From positions 35,714-99,713 of the forward strand of contig CAJNDS010000644.1 of NCBI GenBank assembly GCA_905221605.1: a stretch of 64,000 nucleotides of DNA, read 5' to 3'. Position 1 is the stretch's first letter. Each line of letters begins with the position of its first letter. Shown here piece after piece: positions 1-9,237 of this stretch. The notes below the pieces were generated by a model, which was not told the DNA's origin, ran no database searches, and saw nothing but the letters and a program-made list of their open reading frames with translations. The position numbers were made by a program, and so were the translations under genes. The DNA is from Symbiodinium natans. Its lineage: Eukaryota > Sar > Dinophyceae > Suessiales > Symbiodiniaceae.

Positions 1-1118
1 GAACCAATGCAGGCCCGCACCTGGCACACCTTCGGATGGGTTCGGTGAGTGTGGCGTGGCATAATGTACTTGCTGGCCACATCGGGCAGGCGTATATAAT
101 TGCGCTCCCGGTAACATTGCATGCATCTTGCAGAACTGCCACTACCACCCTGGGCAGCTACGAGGTGTTCCTTCGGTTGAGCTCACTGCCCTGTCTGCCT
201 GTCTTCCGTTTTCACGCACCTCTTCTCGCATACCAAAGGTCACCTCCCACCCTGGTGCCAAGACGAGGTGGGCCGCTTGATGTAACTTGCTGCTTCACCA
301 GCCGCGTGCACACTCGAGGTAAAGTCCTGAGCCTCCCTGCGCATGCGTTGCCGCCGGCCCCAGGGGGACTCCTCAGCCTCATGGGCTGGGTCTACAGAGG
401 GCCGGGCCCGTGCCTCCGAGGGGGATCTGGGCCGTGCATGTTGGTTGGGAAGGTCACAGCTGGTCCTAGCCTCCTCTGACCGCCTCCCAGGTGGAGGGAA
501 ACGTGTTGAATCGCGCGGAACCGAACGTAAATCCACCGGACCCTGCTGCCTGAGGCCTCCTTCTTTGTGGAGGAGTGGGCGGTGTAGGGCTTCTGTCCAC
601 TGAGCGCAAGACCAGGCGAGGGGAAGGAAAGCGCCGACGGTCACGTCGAGGAGCCGGCGGGGGGGGAGGCGGCCATGCCTTCGCCGCCGGTTGAGCCGAA
701 GAGCTGGAACCACCAGGAGCCGCCTCCTCAGGGAGGGGTGCCTCTTCCGGCTGGTCGTCTCCCACAGGAAGGCCCTGGTCTAAACGCTGCTGCCTTCGGA
801 TGTGGGGTGGGGTCGTCGCTTGGAACGCTGGAGGGTTGCCGTGGAACGCCACGACTTCCTCTCTGCTGCTCGCGCCAAAAGGGGCCACGACCCCTGCCCT
901 TTGAGCCCCCCATCACTGCTTCTTGAAGCGAAGGGTCTGCTGACCTGAGGGAAGCTCTTTCTTCTTTTTGGCACGGCTGGCCGGCTTTGGGGCAGGCTCT
1001 CTGGCAGGCCCGGCGGCGCGTGCACTGGTGGCAGGAAGGGAAACCACTTCCTTTGTCTTGCCAGGCCCCACCTCAGACACGTGCAAAGCTGCAGCCTTAG
1101 AAAGGGAAGCCACTTCCT
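1..1118. other. Unassigned GC-rich stretch downstream of a LINE fragment
   Basis: No gene is recognised here. Several overlapping minus-strand frames are open (for example 913-1113, 466-888 and 240-713) and rich in Pro, Arg and Ala, but none carries a motif I can name and most lack a convincing start. The stretch lies downstream, on the minus strand, of the LINE RNase H fragment at 1119-1871. It may therefore be the tail of that element, but this is inference. Confidence 0.3.
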
Positions 1119-1871
1119 TTAGAGCTGAAGAAGACCCTGAAGAGTCCGGCTGCCCAGGAGGCGTGGAAACCGAGGCCTGGGCAGAAAGGACAGGGTTTGG
1201 TTATTGTGGAGCTTTTTACAGGGTTTCTGGAGACCTAAACAAGGCTGAGAATGGCCTGGAAGGAGGGTAAGATGGCACCCGGAGCACAGCCATCTACGTC
1301 CTTCATTTTTGAGCCGGTGCGTCGGGTGGAGGGTAGGCCAGAACTGGGGACCGTTATGGGGCATGTCAATGCACGGCTGCGCAAGCAAACGTTCTAGCCT
1401 ATCCATCTCATGAACCTGCTGGAGGTAAAGCTTACACTTCGCACAAGTGATTGCAAGATTATTAGTTTTCAACCCCCCTACTTGCCAGACATGACCACCT
1501 ACTGCTTCCGGGACATCCACTTTTGCCAGCAAAAGCTGGCGCTTATTAGGCCCTTTGGGTGGTTGGGGTTCCTCTCTTTGGCTTCGGGGAACAAAATCAT
1601 CTTTTGAGGCGTGTTTCAAAACAACCACAGCTCGCGACGCCAGGTAGTCACAGATCCTGGTTACGAGCCTATCCAGGTCCTGGACTTTCCGCCCCGCTAC
1701 AGGCGAGATGGTGGCAGCCCGTTTGCCTGCCAGCTCGTCCGCACATTGGTTGGCCTGGTGTCTCCAAAGCTGGGAAAAGCCAAACCGCATTTCGAACTCA
1801 CGGCTAGTTAGGTGGGATTTTACCCAAGTGGGCCTTATCCTACCACGGTCCTCCCAGACCGGGCCCCAAAG
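1119..1871 (-). pseudogene. LINE-type retrotransposon fragment: end of RNase H domain plus Cys-rich tail
   Basis: A minus-strand open frame runs from about 1871 down to a stop at 1119. It contains WVKSHL followed about 30 residues later by NQCADELAGKRAA. These match the late RNase H motifs (the His segment and the final Asp segment) found in many non-LTR retrotransposons. Further on are two CxxC pairs (CAKC and CSGC), like the zinc-knuckle tails seen after RNase H in dinoflagellate LINEs. The fragment is cut at its upstream side by the G-rich array at 1872-1978, so reverse transcriptase and endonuclease are missing. The only in-frame ATG (1790) lies inside the RNase H region, so this is a truncated relic rather than a gene. 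Family assignment rests on motif recognition only. Confidence 0.5.
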
Positions 1872-1978
1872 GGGGGCTTAAAGGGGGTTTCAAGGGGGGC
1901 TTAAAGGGGGGCTTAAAGGAAGGCTTCAAGGGGGCTTTGAAGGGGGCTTAAAGAAAGGGGGGGGGCTTAAAGGGGGGC
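1872..1978. repeat. G-rich array of GGGGGCTTAAA units
   Basis: Degenerate tandem copies of GGGGGGCTTAAA and GGGGGCTTCAA. The same motif forms the longer array at 14939-15475 on the other side of the retrotransposon. Confidence 0.8.
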
Positions 1979-2002
1979 AAGGCTAAACATTACTTTATCT
2001 TG

Positions 2003-2111
2003 AAGATGAGAGAGAAGGGATTTATTCTAAATTCCACCCCCCTCAAATCTTGTTTTGTGTTTTGGATTTCGTTCTTCGAAACTAGAGAAGTGAGACTCTA
2101 ACTTCCATTTG

Positions 2112-2169
<58 letters not shown>

Positions 2170-2530
2170 GAGAGAGGAATTTATTCTAAATTCCACCCCC
2201 CTCGAATCTTGTTATATTTTTGTATTTTTTTTGGGATTTCATTATTCGAAACCAGAGAAGTGAGACTCTAAACATACATTTCCCTTTACGAAGCGAAAGA
2301 AGGGAATGTATTCTAAATTCCACTCCCCTCGAATCTTGTTTTACATTTTGTGTTTGTTTTTGGATTTCATTCTTCGAAACCAGAGAAGTGAGACTCTAAA
2401 CATTCATTTCCCTTTACGAAAAGAAAGAAGGGAATGTATTCTAAATTCCACCCCCCTCGAATCTTGTTTTGTTTTTTGGGTTTCATTCTTCGAAACCAGA
2501 GAAGTGAGACTCTTTTTAAAGGGGAGCTTA
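2003..2530. repeat. ~110-130-bp tandem unit (ATTCTAAATTCC ... AGAGAAGTGAGACTC)
   Basis: Four to five diverged copies of a unit that begins near ATTCTAAATTCCACCCCCCT, passes through CATTCTTCGAAAC and ends near AGAGAAGTGAGACTC. Starts are near 2029, 2183, 2309 and 2438. A further copy, followed by poly-G, occurs at about 16096-16196. Copy 1 and copy 2 are separated by a GA microsatellite. Confidence 0.8.
2114..2166. repeat. (GA)n microsatellite
   Basis: An almost uninterrupted AG/GA run of about 50 bases inside the tandem unit array. Confidence 0.95.
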
Positions 2531-2602
2531 AGGGCAATTCCACCCCGCTCGCTTCTTCTTTTGTTTTTTGTGTTCATTACTCGAGTTTCAAGGAGCAGAG
2601 AG

Positions 2603-2879
2603 TTCATAGCAGTGACGTGGCGCGGGGCTAAGCCGAGAACCCCATGTTTTGTTTCAGAGATGATTCATATGCTTCCACGCGAGCTTGCCCGGCAGAAAAA
2701 AGCGGGGGGGTTGGGGGGGGCGCAGCCCCCCCCATTTGCATAGCAGTGACGTGGCGCGGGGCTAAGCCGAGAACCCCATGTTTTGTTTTGTTTTGGACAT
2801 GATTCATATGCTTCCACGCGAGTTTGCCCGGCTTAAACAAGCGGGGGGGTTGGGGGGGGCGCAGCCCCCCCCATTTGCA
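2603..2879. repeat. Tandem duplication of a ~135-bp unit
   Basis: Two copies lie head to tail (about 2607-2740 and 2741-2879). Each starts ATAGCAGTGACGTGGCGCGG and ends with a GGGGGGTTGGGGGG ... CCCCCCCATTTGCA segment. They differ mainly in a short TTTTG expansion. Confidence 0.85.
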
Positions 2880-2888
2880 AACACGATG

Positions 2889-3162
2889 CTCGCATTAGGC
2901 CTCTTAAACTGCTGCCTAAATCCTCACCGAAGGCCCAGCAGGTATTAAGCCTCTTAGACGTCTTAAACTGCTGCCCGAACCCTCCACAAAAGGCCCAGCG
3001 AGTATTCGGCCTCTTAAACTGCTGCCTAAATCCTCCACAGAAGGCCCAGCAAGTATTACGCCTTTTAAACTGCTGCCCAAACCCTCCACAAAAAGAGGCC
3101 CAGCAAGTATCAGGCCTCTTAAACTGCTGCCTAAACCCTCCGCAGAAGGCCCAGCAAGTGTT
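2889..3162. repeat. ~50-60-bp tandem array, left of the retrotransposon (its target)
   Basis: Five diverged units of the form GGCCTCTTAAACTGCTGCC ... CCTCC ... AAGGCCCAGCAAGTATT. The array stops abruptly at the left end of the retrotransposon and resumes at 14764. The two halves join in register, so the element inserted into a pre-existing array. Confidence 0.9.
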
Positions 3163-3310
3163 ACGTGGATGTACTTGTACAAGTGTGTTTGCTGCCCGCA
3201 CGCAACGGCATAGCATGTCCCGCCTGTAGACTCCCTTCCCGCCTGCTGCGCAGCTGCTGGCTCGACAGGCGGATATGCTACGCTAGTCCGTTCGGATTCA
3301 GTTTGAACTT
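3163..3310 (+). repeat. Split direct repeat A1 (left end of retrotransposon)
   Basis: Identical over 148 bp to A2 at 14244-14391; similarity ends exactly at 3310/14391. It begins ACGTGGATGTACTTGTACAA, which includes the palindrome CTTGTACAAG. An inner inverted pair (CCGCCTGT ... ACAGGCGG) could form a hairpin in RNA or single-stranded DNA. As in other elements of this class, A1 should contain the start of the genomic RNA, but no promoter motif is recognised. Confidence 0.92.
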
Positions 3311-4031
3311 TGGGCTTTGGACCTCGAACCTTGAACGCTAGTATATTTCCGCCTGAGCCATGGCTTGCCTGTTCTGCTGAGTCGCACTCACTGACAGCTT
3401 AAGTCCGGCCTTCAGTCTGCCCGACTTCTGATTCTCACCTAGCTCTCGCTGGTGCTGAATCGGTTCCTGTTGCCGCTGCAAGGGAGCCTGTTCCGTCTGC
3501 CGCTGCAGTCGCGAACTTGCACTACTGGAACGGTGTACGTCCAGTCTGTGCGGTACTCGGCCGCTATACCTTATAGTGTGTCGCTGTGCCTGCCTGCTGT
3601 CCGCTGACTCAGGCCCTCCGCCGCTGGAACGGTGTACGTCCAGTTTGCGGGATACTCGGCTTACCTTCCTACAGCCGCTGTATCTTTCTGTATGCCTGCT
3701 GTCCGCTGACTCAGGCTTGCACGTCTGGTGCGGCGTACGCCCAGTTCTGTGCCGCGCTCGGTTGTTTTGCCGCTGCGTGCTTCCTCTGTGCTACGCCTGC
3801 TGTCCGCTGACTCAGGCAGGCTACACGCACTTGTTGCTGGCCGCACGCACATCGAGGACAGGGTTCTGCTTGTCGAGTTTTTTGTCTTGCGAGTGTTCGT
3901 GTCTGTTTTGTTTGTCTTGCTGTACATGCCATGTCAAGCCCCGCATACACATTCTCTGCTTTCCCTCTAGCCGCTTTCAGATGTTCTCAAGCTCCTGCTT
4001 CAGCCTCGACTTTCCGTCCCTTCTTGGTGCC
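3311..4031 (+). other. Leader of the retrotransposon with ~101-bp internal repeats
   Basis: About 720 bases lie between A1 and the first likely start codon. The second half carries three copies of a ~101-bp unit, seen from the core GCCTGCTGTCCGCTGACTCA at about 3592, 3694 and 3795. Each is preceded by a GGAACGGTGTACGTCCAG-like segment (the third is diverged). The frame of ORF1 is open from 3576, but the repeats and the weak context make translation from there unlikely. A pyrimidine-rich run followed by AG (about 3960-3980) could be a splice acceptor ahead of ORF1. Confidence 0.6.
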
Positions 4032-5162
4032 ATGGCTTCCCGTCAGACGCCAACTCCTGCTGAAGCCACTGCCGCTGCGGTTGCTGCCGCCCAGACTCAG
4101 CTTCCGCCTGCTTCTGACCCCTCTGCCGAGCATTCCGCTGATGCCCGTGCTGATGAGCAAGCCCGCAGATCAGCGCGCCATGCCGAACTCGTCCGCGCCT
4201 GGCGTGCTATCTGTGAGCCCGAGCACGAGGAGTCCGCCCTTGCCCTGTCCTCCCTGGATTTGCCGTGCATTTGCTTTGCCGCGGATGTCTGCCACGATGT
4301 CCTTATGGACCGCCTGTTTGACTTGCCCGCGGACATAGTGACCCGCTTGCAGCCTTCCGGCCGCCGCATCACGCGCACTCTGAGGACCGCGCGTTGGGCC
4401 GACGCCACCTCCTCTGAAGATGATGTCGCGCAGCCGCCACTGGACACAACCCCGCCGCCTGCACCGCCTGCACATGATGCCGCAGCCTGGAGTCGTGAGC
4501 GCGCCTGGCATCATGATACAGCAACGGGCGTGTTCACTGGCCCCCTGCCTGACCAGTCGCCGCCAGTTTCCACGCCTGCCCCCGCTGCTGCCGCCGAGCT
4601 CTTCACAGCCCGCCCGGCCCGCACGCCGGTGGCGCCACGCCCCATCCGCCATGACCAGATGCACTTTGACCCCAACATCGGCCATCGTGCGGTGCCCGCA
4701 GACACCCCCACGCCTGTGAACCGCACTGACCGCGACCGCCTGCCAGCAATCTGCCCTACCGCTCCCTCCGACCCGCCGCAAGACCAGCCCCTCCACTTTG
4801 AGCCCGGATTCACCGAATCCCCCAACCAAGGCCCGTGGAGTACCGCAGAGGGGTGGGATTTTCAAATTGCGCTCCCAAATTCCGCCTGCACCGTCATCCG
4901 CCCGGCTTGGTGGCCGTATCCGGACATGTTTTGCGTGCACCCGGATGAGATTCCGCGTTGGCTGTACGTCCGCCTGCAGCCGCCCGCGGACGCTGTCAGT
5001 CACCTCCGCCTCCGTGGGTACTGTACCCACGTCTGCTCCGCCTTCGACTCCCCGGACCGCGCCCAGACCTGTACCGGCCTGTGCTTCCGCCCGGTTATGT
5101 TCGGTGAGAGGTCCGGGCACAAGGAACACCAATGTTCCGCCTGTCACCGCCTGCATTCCTGA
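4032..5162 (+). CDS. Retrotransposon ORF1: Pro/Ala-rich protein with C-terminal Cys/His module
   Basis: The product is 376 residues from the ATG at 4032, chosen because it sits in GTGCCATGG, a strong start context shared by other ORFs of the element. The frame is open further upstream but only through leader repeats. Residues 1-60 are Ala-rich and probably helical, and the middle is Pro/Ala-rich and likely disordered. The last 50 residues hold eight potential metal ligands spaced C-x3-C-x11-C-x3-C-x11-H-x2-H-x-C-x2-C-H, starting at GYCTHVC. The same pattern ends or nearly ends the product at 8302-8889, so the two proteins appear paralogous in this module. No function is known to me; nucleic-acid binding or particle assembly is a guess based on its place in a retroelement. 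Confidence 0.75.
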   Translation: MASRQTPTPAEATAAAVAAAQTQLPPASDPSAEHSADARADEQARRSARHAELVRAWRAICEPEHEESALALSSLDLPCICFAADVCHDVLMDRLFDLPADIVTRLQPSGRRITRTLRTARWADATSSEDDVAQPPLDTTPPPAPPAHDAAAWSRERAWHHDTATGVFTGPLPDQSPPVSTPAPAAAAELFTARPARTPVAPRPIRHDQMHFDPNIGHRAVPADTPTPVNRTDRDRLPAICPTAPSDPPQDQPLHFEPGFTESPNQGPWSTAEGWDFQIALPNSACTVIRPAWWPYPDMFCVHPDEIPRWLYVRLQPPADAVSHLRLRGYCTHVCSAFDSPDRAQTCTGLCFRPVMFGERSGHKEHQCSACHRLHS

Positions 5163-5457
5163 GCCGCCCTGCTTCCGCCGCAGCGCCTGTGCTGAGTTGC
5201 CGCCCGGCCGCCCGTTCTCAGAAACTTACGTCTCCATATGTCAGCACGCGGCCGCGGCTCCTCCGCACAGGTGTCTCTGCTCCAGTGGTTTTTCGCCTTT
5301 GGTCTGGCCACAGCGCCACCTGCACACGCGTTGTCCGGGAAAAAAGTTGGCTTTGCTCTGTGCGTGCTCTTGTGCTTGCCGTTGTTGCGCGGTTACTTGG
5401 GTTTTGACTTAGTTTCGGTTTGTTCAGGGAAGCTCTCGCCAGGACATCACCGTGGCC
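5163..5457 (+). other. Intercistronic region, ORF1 to recombinase
   Basis: This 295-base gap contains a T-rich run ending TTTGTTCAG at about 5429 and CTCGCCAG at 5442, just before the ATG at 5458. Similar pyrimidine-AG sequences precede the later ORFs (GCGCCAG at about 8257, CTCCTTGCCAG at about 9232). In a dinoflagellate these could be trans-splicing acceptors separating a polycistronic RNA into single messages. This is inference. Confidence 0.35.
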
Positions 5458-8115
5458 ATGGACGAGCATGATTCTGTGTGCCCCGTTGTGCCCGTACCTG
5501 ATTCCGAGTGCACGCTTGCGCTTCAGGTTCCTTGCATAGCTCCTCCGGAGCCCGTTCTTGTTGTGCCCCCGGTCTCGTCCGTTGGTGCTTCCCTGTCCTC
5601 CGTGCACCCACCTTCGGACCCCCCCCACGCCGAGCCTTCCCCTCTACTGTCCGTTGGTGCTTCCGCTTCTGACGTGCACCCACCTTCGGACACCCATGCA
5701 GCCTCACTTGACCCCCTTCGGCCTGACCAATGCACTCTTGCGTGTGCCAACGGCGCAATGCCTGCTTCTGCACTGCCTCTTCATACGCCGTTTGAGGCGC
5801 CCGTTGCTGCAGATTCTGACGACCATCAGGACACTGCCCCTTTGCTGGCTTCCTCTGTGAGTGGCCACTTGCAGCCTGCTTGCACACTGCCTGTTCCAAC
5901 ACCGCATCCGTTGTCTGATGACCTGGCGTCCCTGCCTGCGTCGCACATACCGAGCCCGCCTTCATCTCCAGTGTCAGTGCTTGCAACACCGAAATCCGTG
6001 CCCAAGCCGCCTCCTTTGTCATCCGGATCACCGGGCTCCTTTTCCATTGTGTCCGGTTCAATTCACCTGGCACCCCCGCAAGCAGTCACGCTATCCCGCA
6101 ATATGCCGCGTTGGCTTGATGGCGCTCTGAATCCTGCATACCGGCCGCCGGACCTGCGTTCTTCGGCTGCACCCCCTAAACCCCTAATCCCTAACCCGCC
6201 TAAGCGTGCATTTCGCGCCCCGGCCCCAGCTCGGCCGTTGCCTGCGCCCGTGGTGGCTGCTGGGACGTCCTGTGTCCAACCGGCCCCATACATCCGCAAT
6301 CTCACCGCTCCACTTTCCCATGATGCCCGAGGCTCCGTTGCAACACAGTCCTCAATCATGTGTGCGTTCGAGTCTGCTCGTGACAAGCTCGTTGCACGCT
6401 GGCTGTCCTGTGTCACCATTCTGGCCGGGGTGTCTGCACTGTTTGTCGAAGCCTCCGCGTCCTCCGATCCGGAGTTTTTCATCTGTCGTGTCGTCATGAC
6501 ACATGCGCCTTCCACTCTGCAGCGTTACCTGGACATGTGGTCCGCCTGGTGCCTGTACTGCGAAATCCGCAGATCTTCTACTTACGACCCGCAGCCTGGT
6601 GTGTTGCCCGACTGGCTACGTGCTCGCTGCAGCACCCAAGGTCTAGCCACTATGCCTTTCAAGGCCCTCTCCTGGGTTTCCAAAAAGGCCGGCCTTCCGC
6701 TGCTGCGTCGCCAGCTGGAGAGTGCTATTATCCGTGCTTTTTTGTCACCGTCAGCCCCAGTCGAACACCGAGAGAGCCTTCCGTTCTCCTTGAGCTTTAC
6801 GGCTTGGTTGGAGGCCCGCGTTCTGTGCCCAGACACTCCGCCTGCAGAGATTTTCATGTTGGGAGTCTTGCTTGCAGCAATCTGGGCCTCCCTTCGTTGG
6901 GGCGACCTCCTTTGGATTCCGCCGGCCCGCTTGCATTTTCAGGCCCCCTCTTGTGCACTGGTGGGCATTTGTATCCGCACCAAGACGACTAAGTCGGGAA
7001 TGCCTTGGGGCATTTACTCCCCCGGTCTGCTCGGTTCCGCTGCTGCTTCCTGGACAACCCGCTGGCTGTCCGTTGTCAAGCAAGTTCTGGCCGACACCGC
7101 TGCCCTGCACCCGCAACGCGTGATCGATTTTCTGCCTGCCATCCTCTCATCGGACCATAGTCACCCAACCATCATAAAGCCGCTGTATCGCGACCAGGCA
7201 GTGCCGTGGATCCGCAGCCTGCTCTGCCATCACTGGAACCTACACAGCACTGAGCCGTTGCCTTCTGCGTTTAACTTGATTGCCGCTCATTCCGCCAAGA
7301 CCACCATACTGTCCTGGGCCCGCCAGCTGGATATGCCGGCCGAGCCCAGGCGCATTCAAGGGCATCACCGGTTATCGGGTTCTGATAAATCCGTGGCGCT
7401 CTACAGCCGCGACGATATCGGCCCGATGCTCTGTTGTCAACGCACGGTGATTTCCTGCATACGTGCCGGGTTTCGTCCATTACAGCCACTGGCCCGCGGT
7501 TGCGTTCATCCGCTGCCAGACTTTCCAGTTGACCTGCCTTCTTCTTCTGCCTTACCTCGAGTCCGCTGGTCCGCGACAAGGCCTGGCCCGCCCTCTGCAC
7601 AGCCTGCCGATGACATGCTCGAACCCTCGAGTCTACACCATGATGCCGGCATATCCGAGGTCTCAGTGGAAGCCGACATACCATGTGCTCCGCTCTCACA
7701 TGACCCTGACCCGCCGGTCTTGCCCGACCTTTTGCCGGACTACGAGAGAGCCCCTACTCCTCCGGTCTCTAGTTGCTCTTCAGAGAATGATTGTGGGTCG
7801 GTCTGCTCCGAGCCGCCCTCTGACCCTGAGGCGCTGGAAGTGGAAAGCGCTGCAGCGCTGCAACCTCCCTCGCCTTCCGCCTCACCCGCTCTCTTGCTTT
7901 ACAATTCGCGCAGCAACGTGACGCATGCCGCGTCCCCGTGTGACCCCAATGCCCCACGCGCGCTTTGGTTTCCTGCTCACTTGTGCTGGCTCCGCCCGGC
8001 GTGCGGTGCTCAAACAGACAAGCTCGATCAAGCCAGCGTGGTTGAGTCGCCCCCGCCGGCCTGCACCTTGTGCCTCCGTACGGCATGCGCCAAACGCTTC
8101 GACGCCTTGGATTAG
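5458..8115 (+). CDS. Retrotransposon tyrosine recombinase (integrase)
   Basis: The 885-residue product is predicted to integrate the circular DNA form of the element. The ATG at 5458 (GTGGCCATGG) is preferred over the in-frame GTG at 5452. Residues 1-290 are Pro/Ser-rich and low in complexity. The recombinase core covers roughly 350-690. Candidate active-site residues are the Arg of SLRWGDL (about 479), Lys in TKTTKSG (about 509), His of AHSAKTT (about 611), His in GHHRL (about 635) and the Tyr of ALYSRDD (about 649). The usual H-x-x-R box reads H-S-A-K here. The last 60 residues contain a Cys cluster (CxxC among five Cys), which may be another zinc site. It lies second in the element, upstream of gag and RT. 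Confidence 0.85.
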   Translation: MDEHDSVCPVVPVPDSECTLALQVPCIAPPEPVLVVPPVSSVGASLSSVHPPSDPPHAEPSPLLSVGASASDVHPPSDTHAASLDPLRPDQCTLACANGAMPASALPLHTPFEAPVAADSDDHQDTAPLLASSVSGHLQPACTLPVPTPHPLSDDLASLPASHIPSPPSSPVSVLATPKSVPKPPPLSSGSPGSFSIVSGSIHLAPPQAVTLSRNMPRWLDGALNPAYRPPDLRSSAAPPKPLIPNPPKRAFRAPAPARPLPAPVVAAGTSCVQPAPYIRNLTAPLSHDARGSVATQSSIMCAFESARDKLVARWLSCVTILAGVSALFVEASASSDPEFFICRVVMTHAPSTLQRYLDMWSAWCLYCEIRRSSTYDPQPGVLPDWLRARCSTQGLATMPFKALSWVSKKAGLPLLRRQLESAIIRAFLSPSAPVEHRESLPFSLSFTAWLEARVLCPDTPPAEIFMLGVLLAAIWASLRWGDLLWIPPARLHFQAPSCALVGICIRTKTTKSGMPWGIYSPGLLGSAAASWTTRWLSVVKQVLADTAALHPQRVIDFLPAILSSDHSHPTIIKPLYRDQAVPWIRSLLCHHWNLHSTEPLPSAFNLIAAHSAKTTILSWARQLDMPAEPRRIQGHHRLSGSDKSVALYSRDDIGPMLCCQRTVISCIRAGFRPLQPLARGCVHPLPDFPVDLPSSSALPRVRWSATRPGPPSAQPADDMLEPSSLHHDAGISEVSVEADIPCAPLSHDPDPPVLPDLLPDYERAPTPPVSSCSSENDCGSVCSEPPSDPEALEVESAAALQPPSPSASPALLLYNSRSNVTHAASPCDPNAPRALWFPAHLCWLRPACGAQTDKLDQASVVESPPPACTLCLRTACAKRFDALD

Positions 8116-8301
8116 TCTTCCTGACGCCGCAAAAATGCCACTACCGCTGCGCTCTGCCTGCTTGCACTGTTCTGGGTTGCTCCTGTTGGGTTTAGTTTCA
8201 TAGGCACCCTCCCCCCTTTCGGTCCCCTAGCCCTAACCCCCCCCGCTCCCGCGCCAGGTGCTGCTCAAGTTCGCCCAGCTCTCCGCTAGCCTCCTTGCGC
8301 C

Positions 8302-8889
8302 ATGGAGTCCCTGCCGCCCACAGTGGACCCTGACAAGTCCGTCTTCTCCGTCCGCACGGAACGCCGCCGTGTGCAGCTGCCTGTGCCTGCGGAGGATGTG
8401 CCCGCTCATTCTCATGCTGCGCCGGCCTCCAATCACCACACTTCCCCGCCGCTTGACCATGCGTACCAGCCTGTGCCTCCGTTTGCACCCTTTCCCGACC
8501 CTTCGTGGTCCGATGCCCAGCTGTCGACTTGGCTCGCACGCTTGGACCACCGAGTGATTGTCCGCCTGCGTATCTTGCTCCAAAACCGTGACGCCGGCCA
8601 TGCCGAGGTTATTCTTGGCTACTGCCAGCAACTCTGCCCCAACCTCTGCGGGAATTTCTGTGGTCGCCCCATGCTGAATCGCCCTCGCCCTCACCGAGAC
8701 CATTTCTGTGGCGCTTGCCATGCCGCCCGATGGGCTGCCGAAGCTTTCAATCCGCATTGGGACATGCCTGGCGTCATCCGCCACCACCCTCGACGCCGTC
8801 AAGGTGGACGCTACCATGGTGCACCGCTGCTGCCAACGCCGGCGCCCGGCCCGGATGCTTCTGAGCCGTCCCCTGAGCCACCGGCCTGA
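8302..8889 (+). CDS. Retrotransposon ORF3: small protein with the ORF1-type Cys/His module
   Basis: The product is 195 residues from the ATG at 8302 (GCGCCATGG). A Pro/His-rich N-terminal part is followed by a helical stretch and then the pattern C-x3-C-x3-C-x3-C-x10-H-x2-H-x-C-x2-C-H, beginning GYCQQLC near residue 107. Ligand order and the residues around them (GYC at the start, C-x-RP in the middle, H-[KR]-[ED]-H-x-C-x-A-C-H at the end) match the C-terminus of ORF1. Unlike ORF1 it has about 50 further basic and Pro-rich residues after the module. I do not recognise the family. A zinc-dependent nucleic-acid-binding role is a guess. Confidence 0.7.
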   Translation: MESLPPTVDPDKSVFSVRTERRRVQLPVPAEDVPAHSHAAPASNHHTSPPLDHAYQPVPPFAPFPDPSWSDAQLSTWLARLDHRVIVRLRILLQNRDAGHAEVILGYCQQLCPNLCGNFCGRPMLNRPRPHRDHFCGACHAARWAAEAFNPHWDMPGVIRHHPRRRQGGRYHGAPLLPTPAPGPDASEPSPEPPA

Positions 8890-9237
8890 TCCGAACAGAA
8901 CGGTTAGTGTATGCCCGTGTTTGTGGACTGTGAAGTGTTATTGTTGTGTCTTTTCTTACTTACTGCGGGTTTGTTGTTTAGTCTGTTTAATTTTGGATCT
9001 GTTTCAGTTACAGTCCGCTGCCTCGCTTGGCTCGGGCTACGCCCTTTTCGCACCCACCGTGTCTGCGGCAAAACGCGACCGCTGGGCATGCACTTGCTGC
9101 TGGCTTGTCCTCAGCTTGGGCGTTGGATAATGCATGTGCTTCTTTGCTCCTGCTTTCTTGCCCGTAGCCGTTCTAGTCTCCATGCATGCGATTAGTCTCC
9201 TTAAAGGGGTTATTGTAGTCCCTCCTTGCCAGGTGCC
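8890..9237 (+). other. Intercistronic region, ORF3 to gag-like ORF
   Basis: 348 bases with no gene recognised. Short frames exist but lack motifs. The end reads CTCCTTGCCAG followed by GTGCCATGG, placing an AG only a few bases before the gag-like start codon, as expected for a trans-splice acceptor with a very short 5' UTR. Confidence 0.35.

Noticed and set aside
2889-3162. CRISPR-like array of regularly spaced repeats
   Set aside because: The repeats are adjacent diverged tandem units without unique spacers, and the genome is eukaryotic.
3576-4031. Upstream extension of retrotransposon ORF1
   Set aside because: The extension begins at a poor start, crosses the ~101-base leader repeats and is Cys/Leu-rich without pattern. 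The ATG at 4032 has the context shared with other ORFs.
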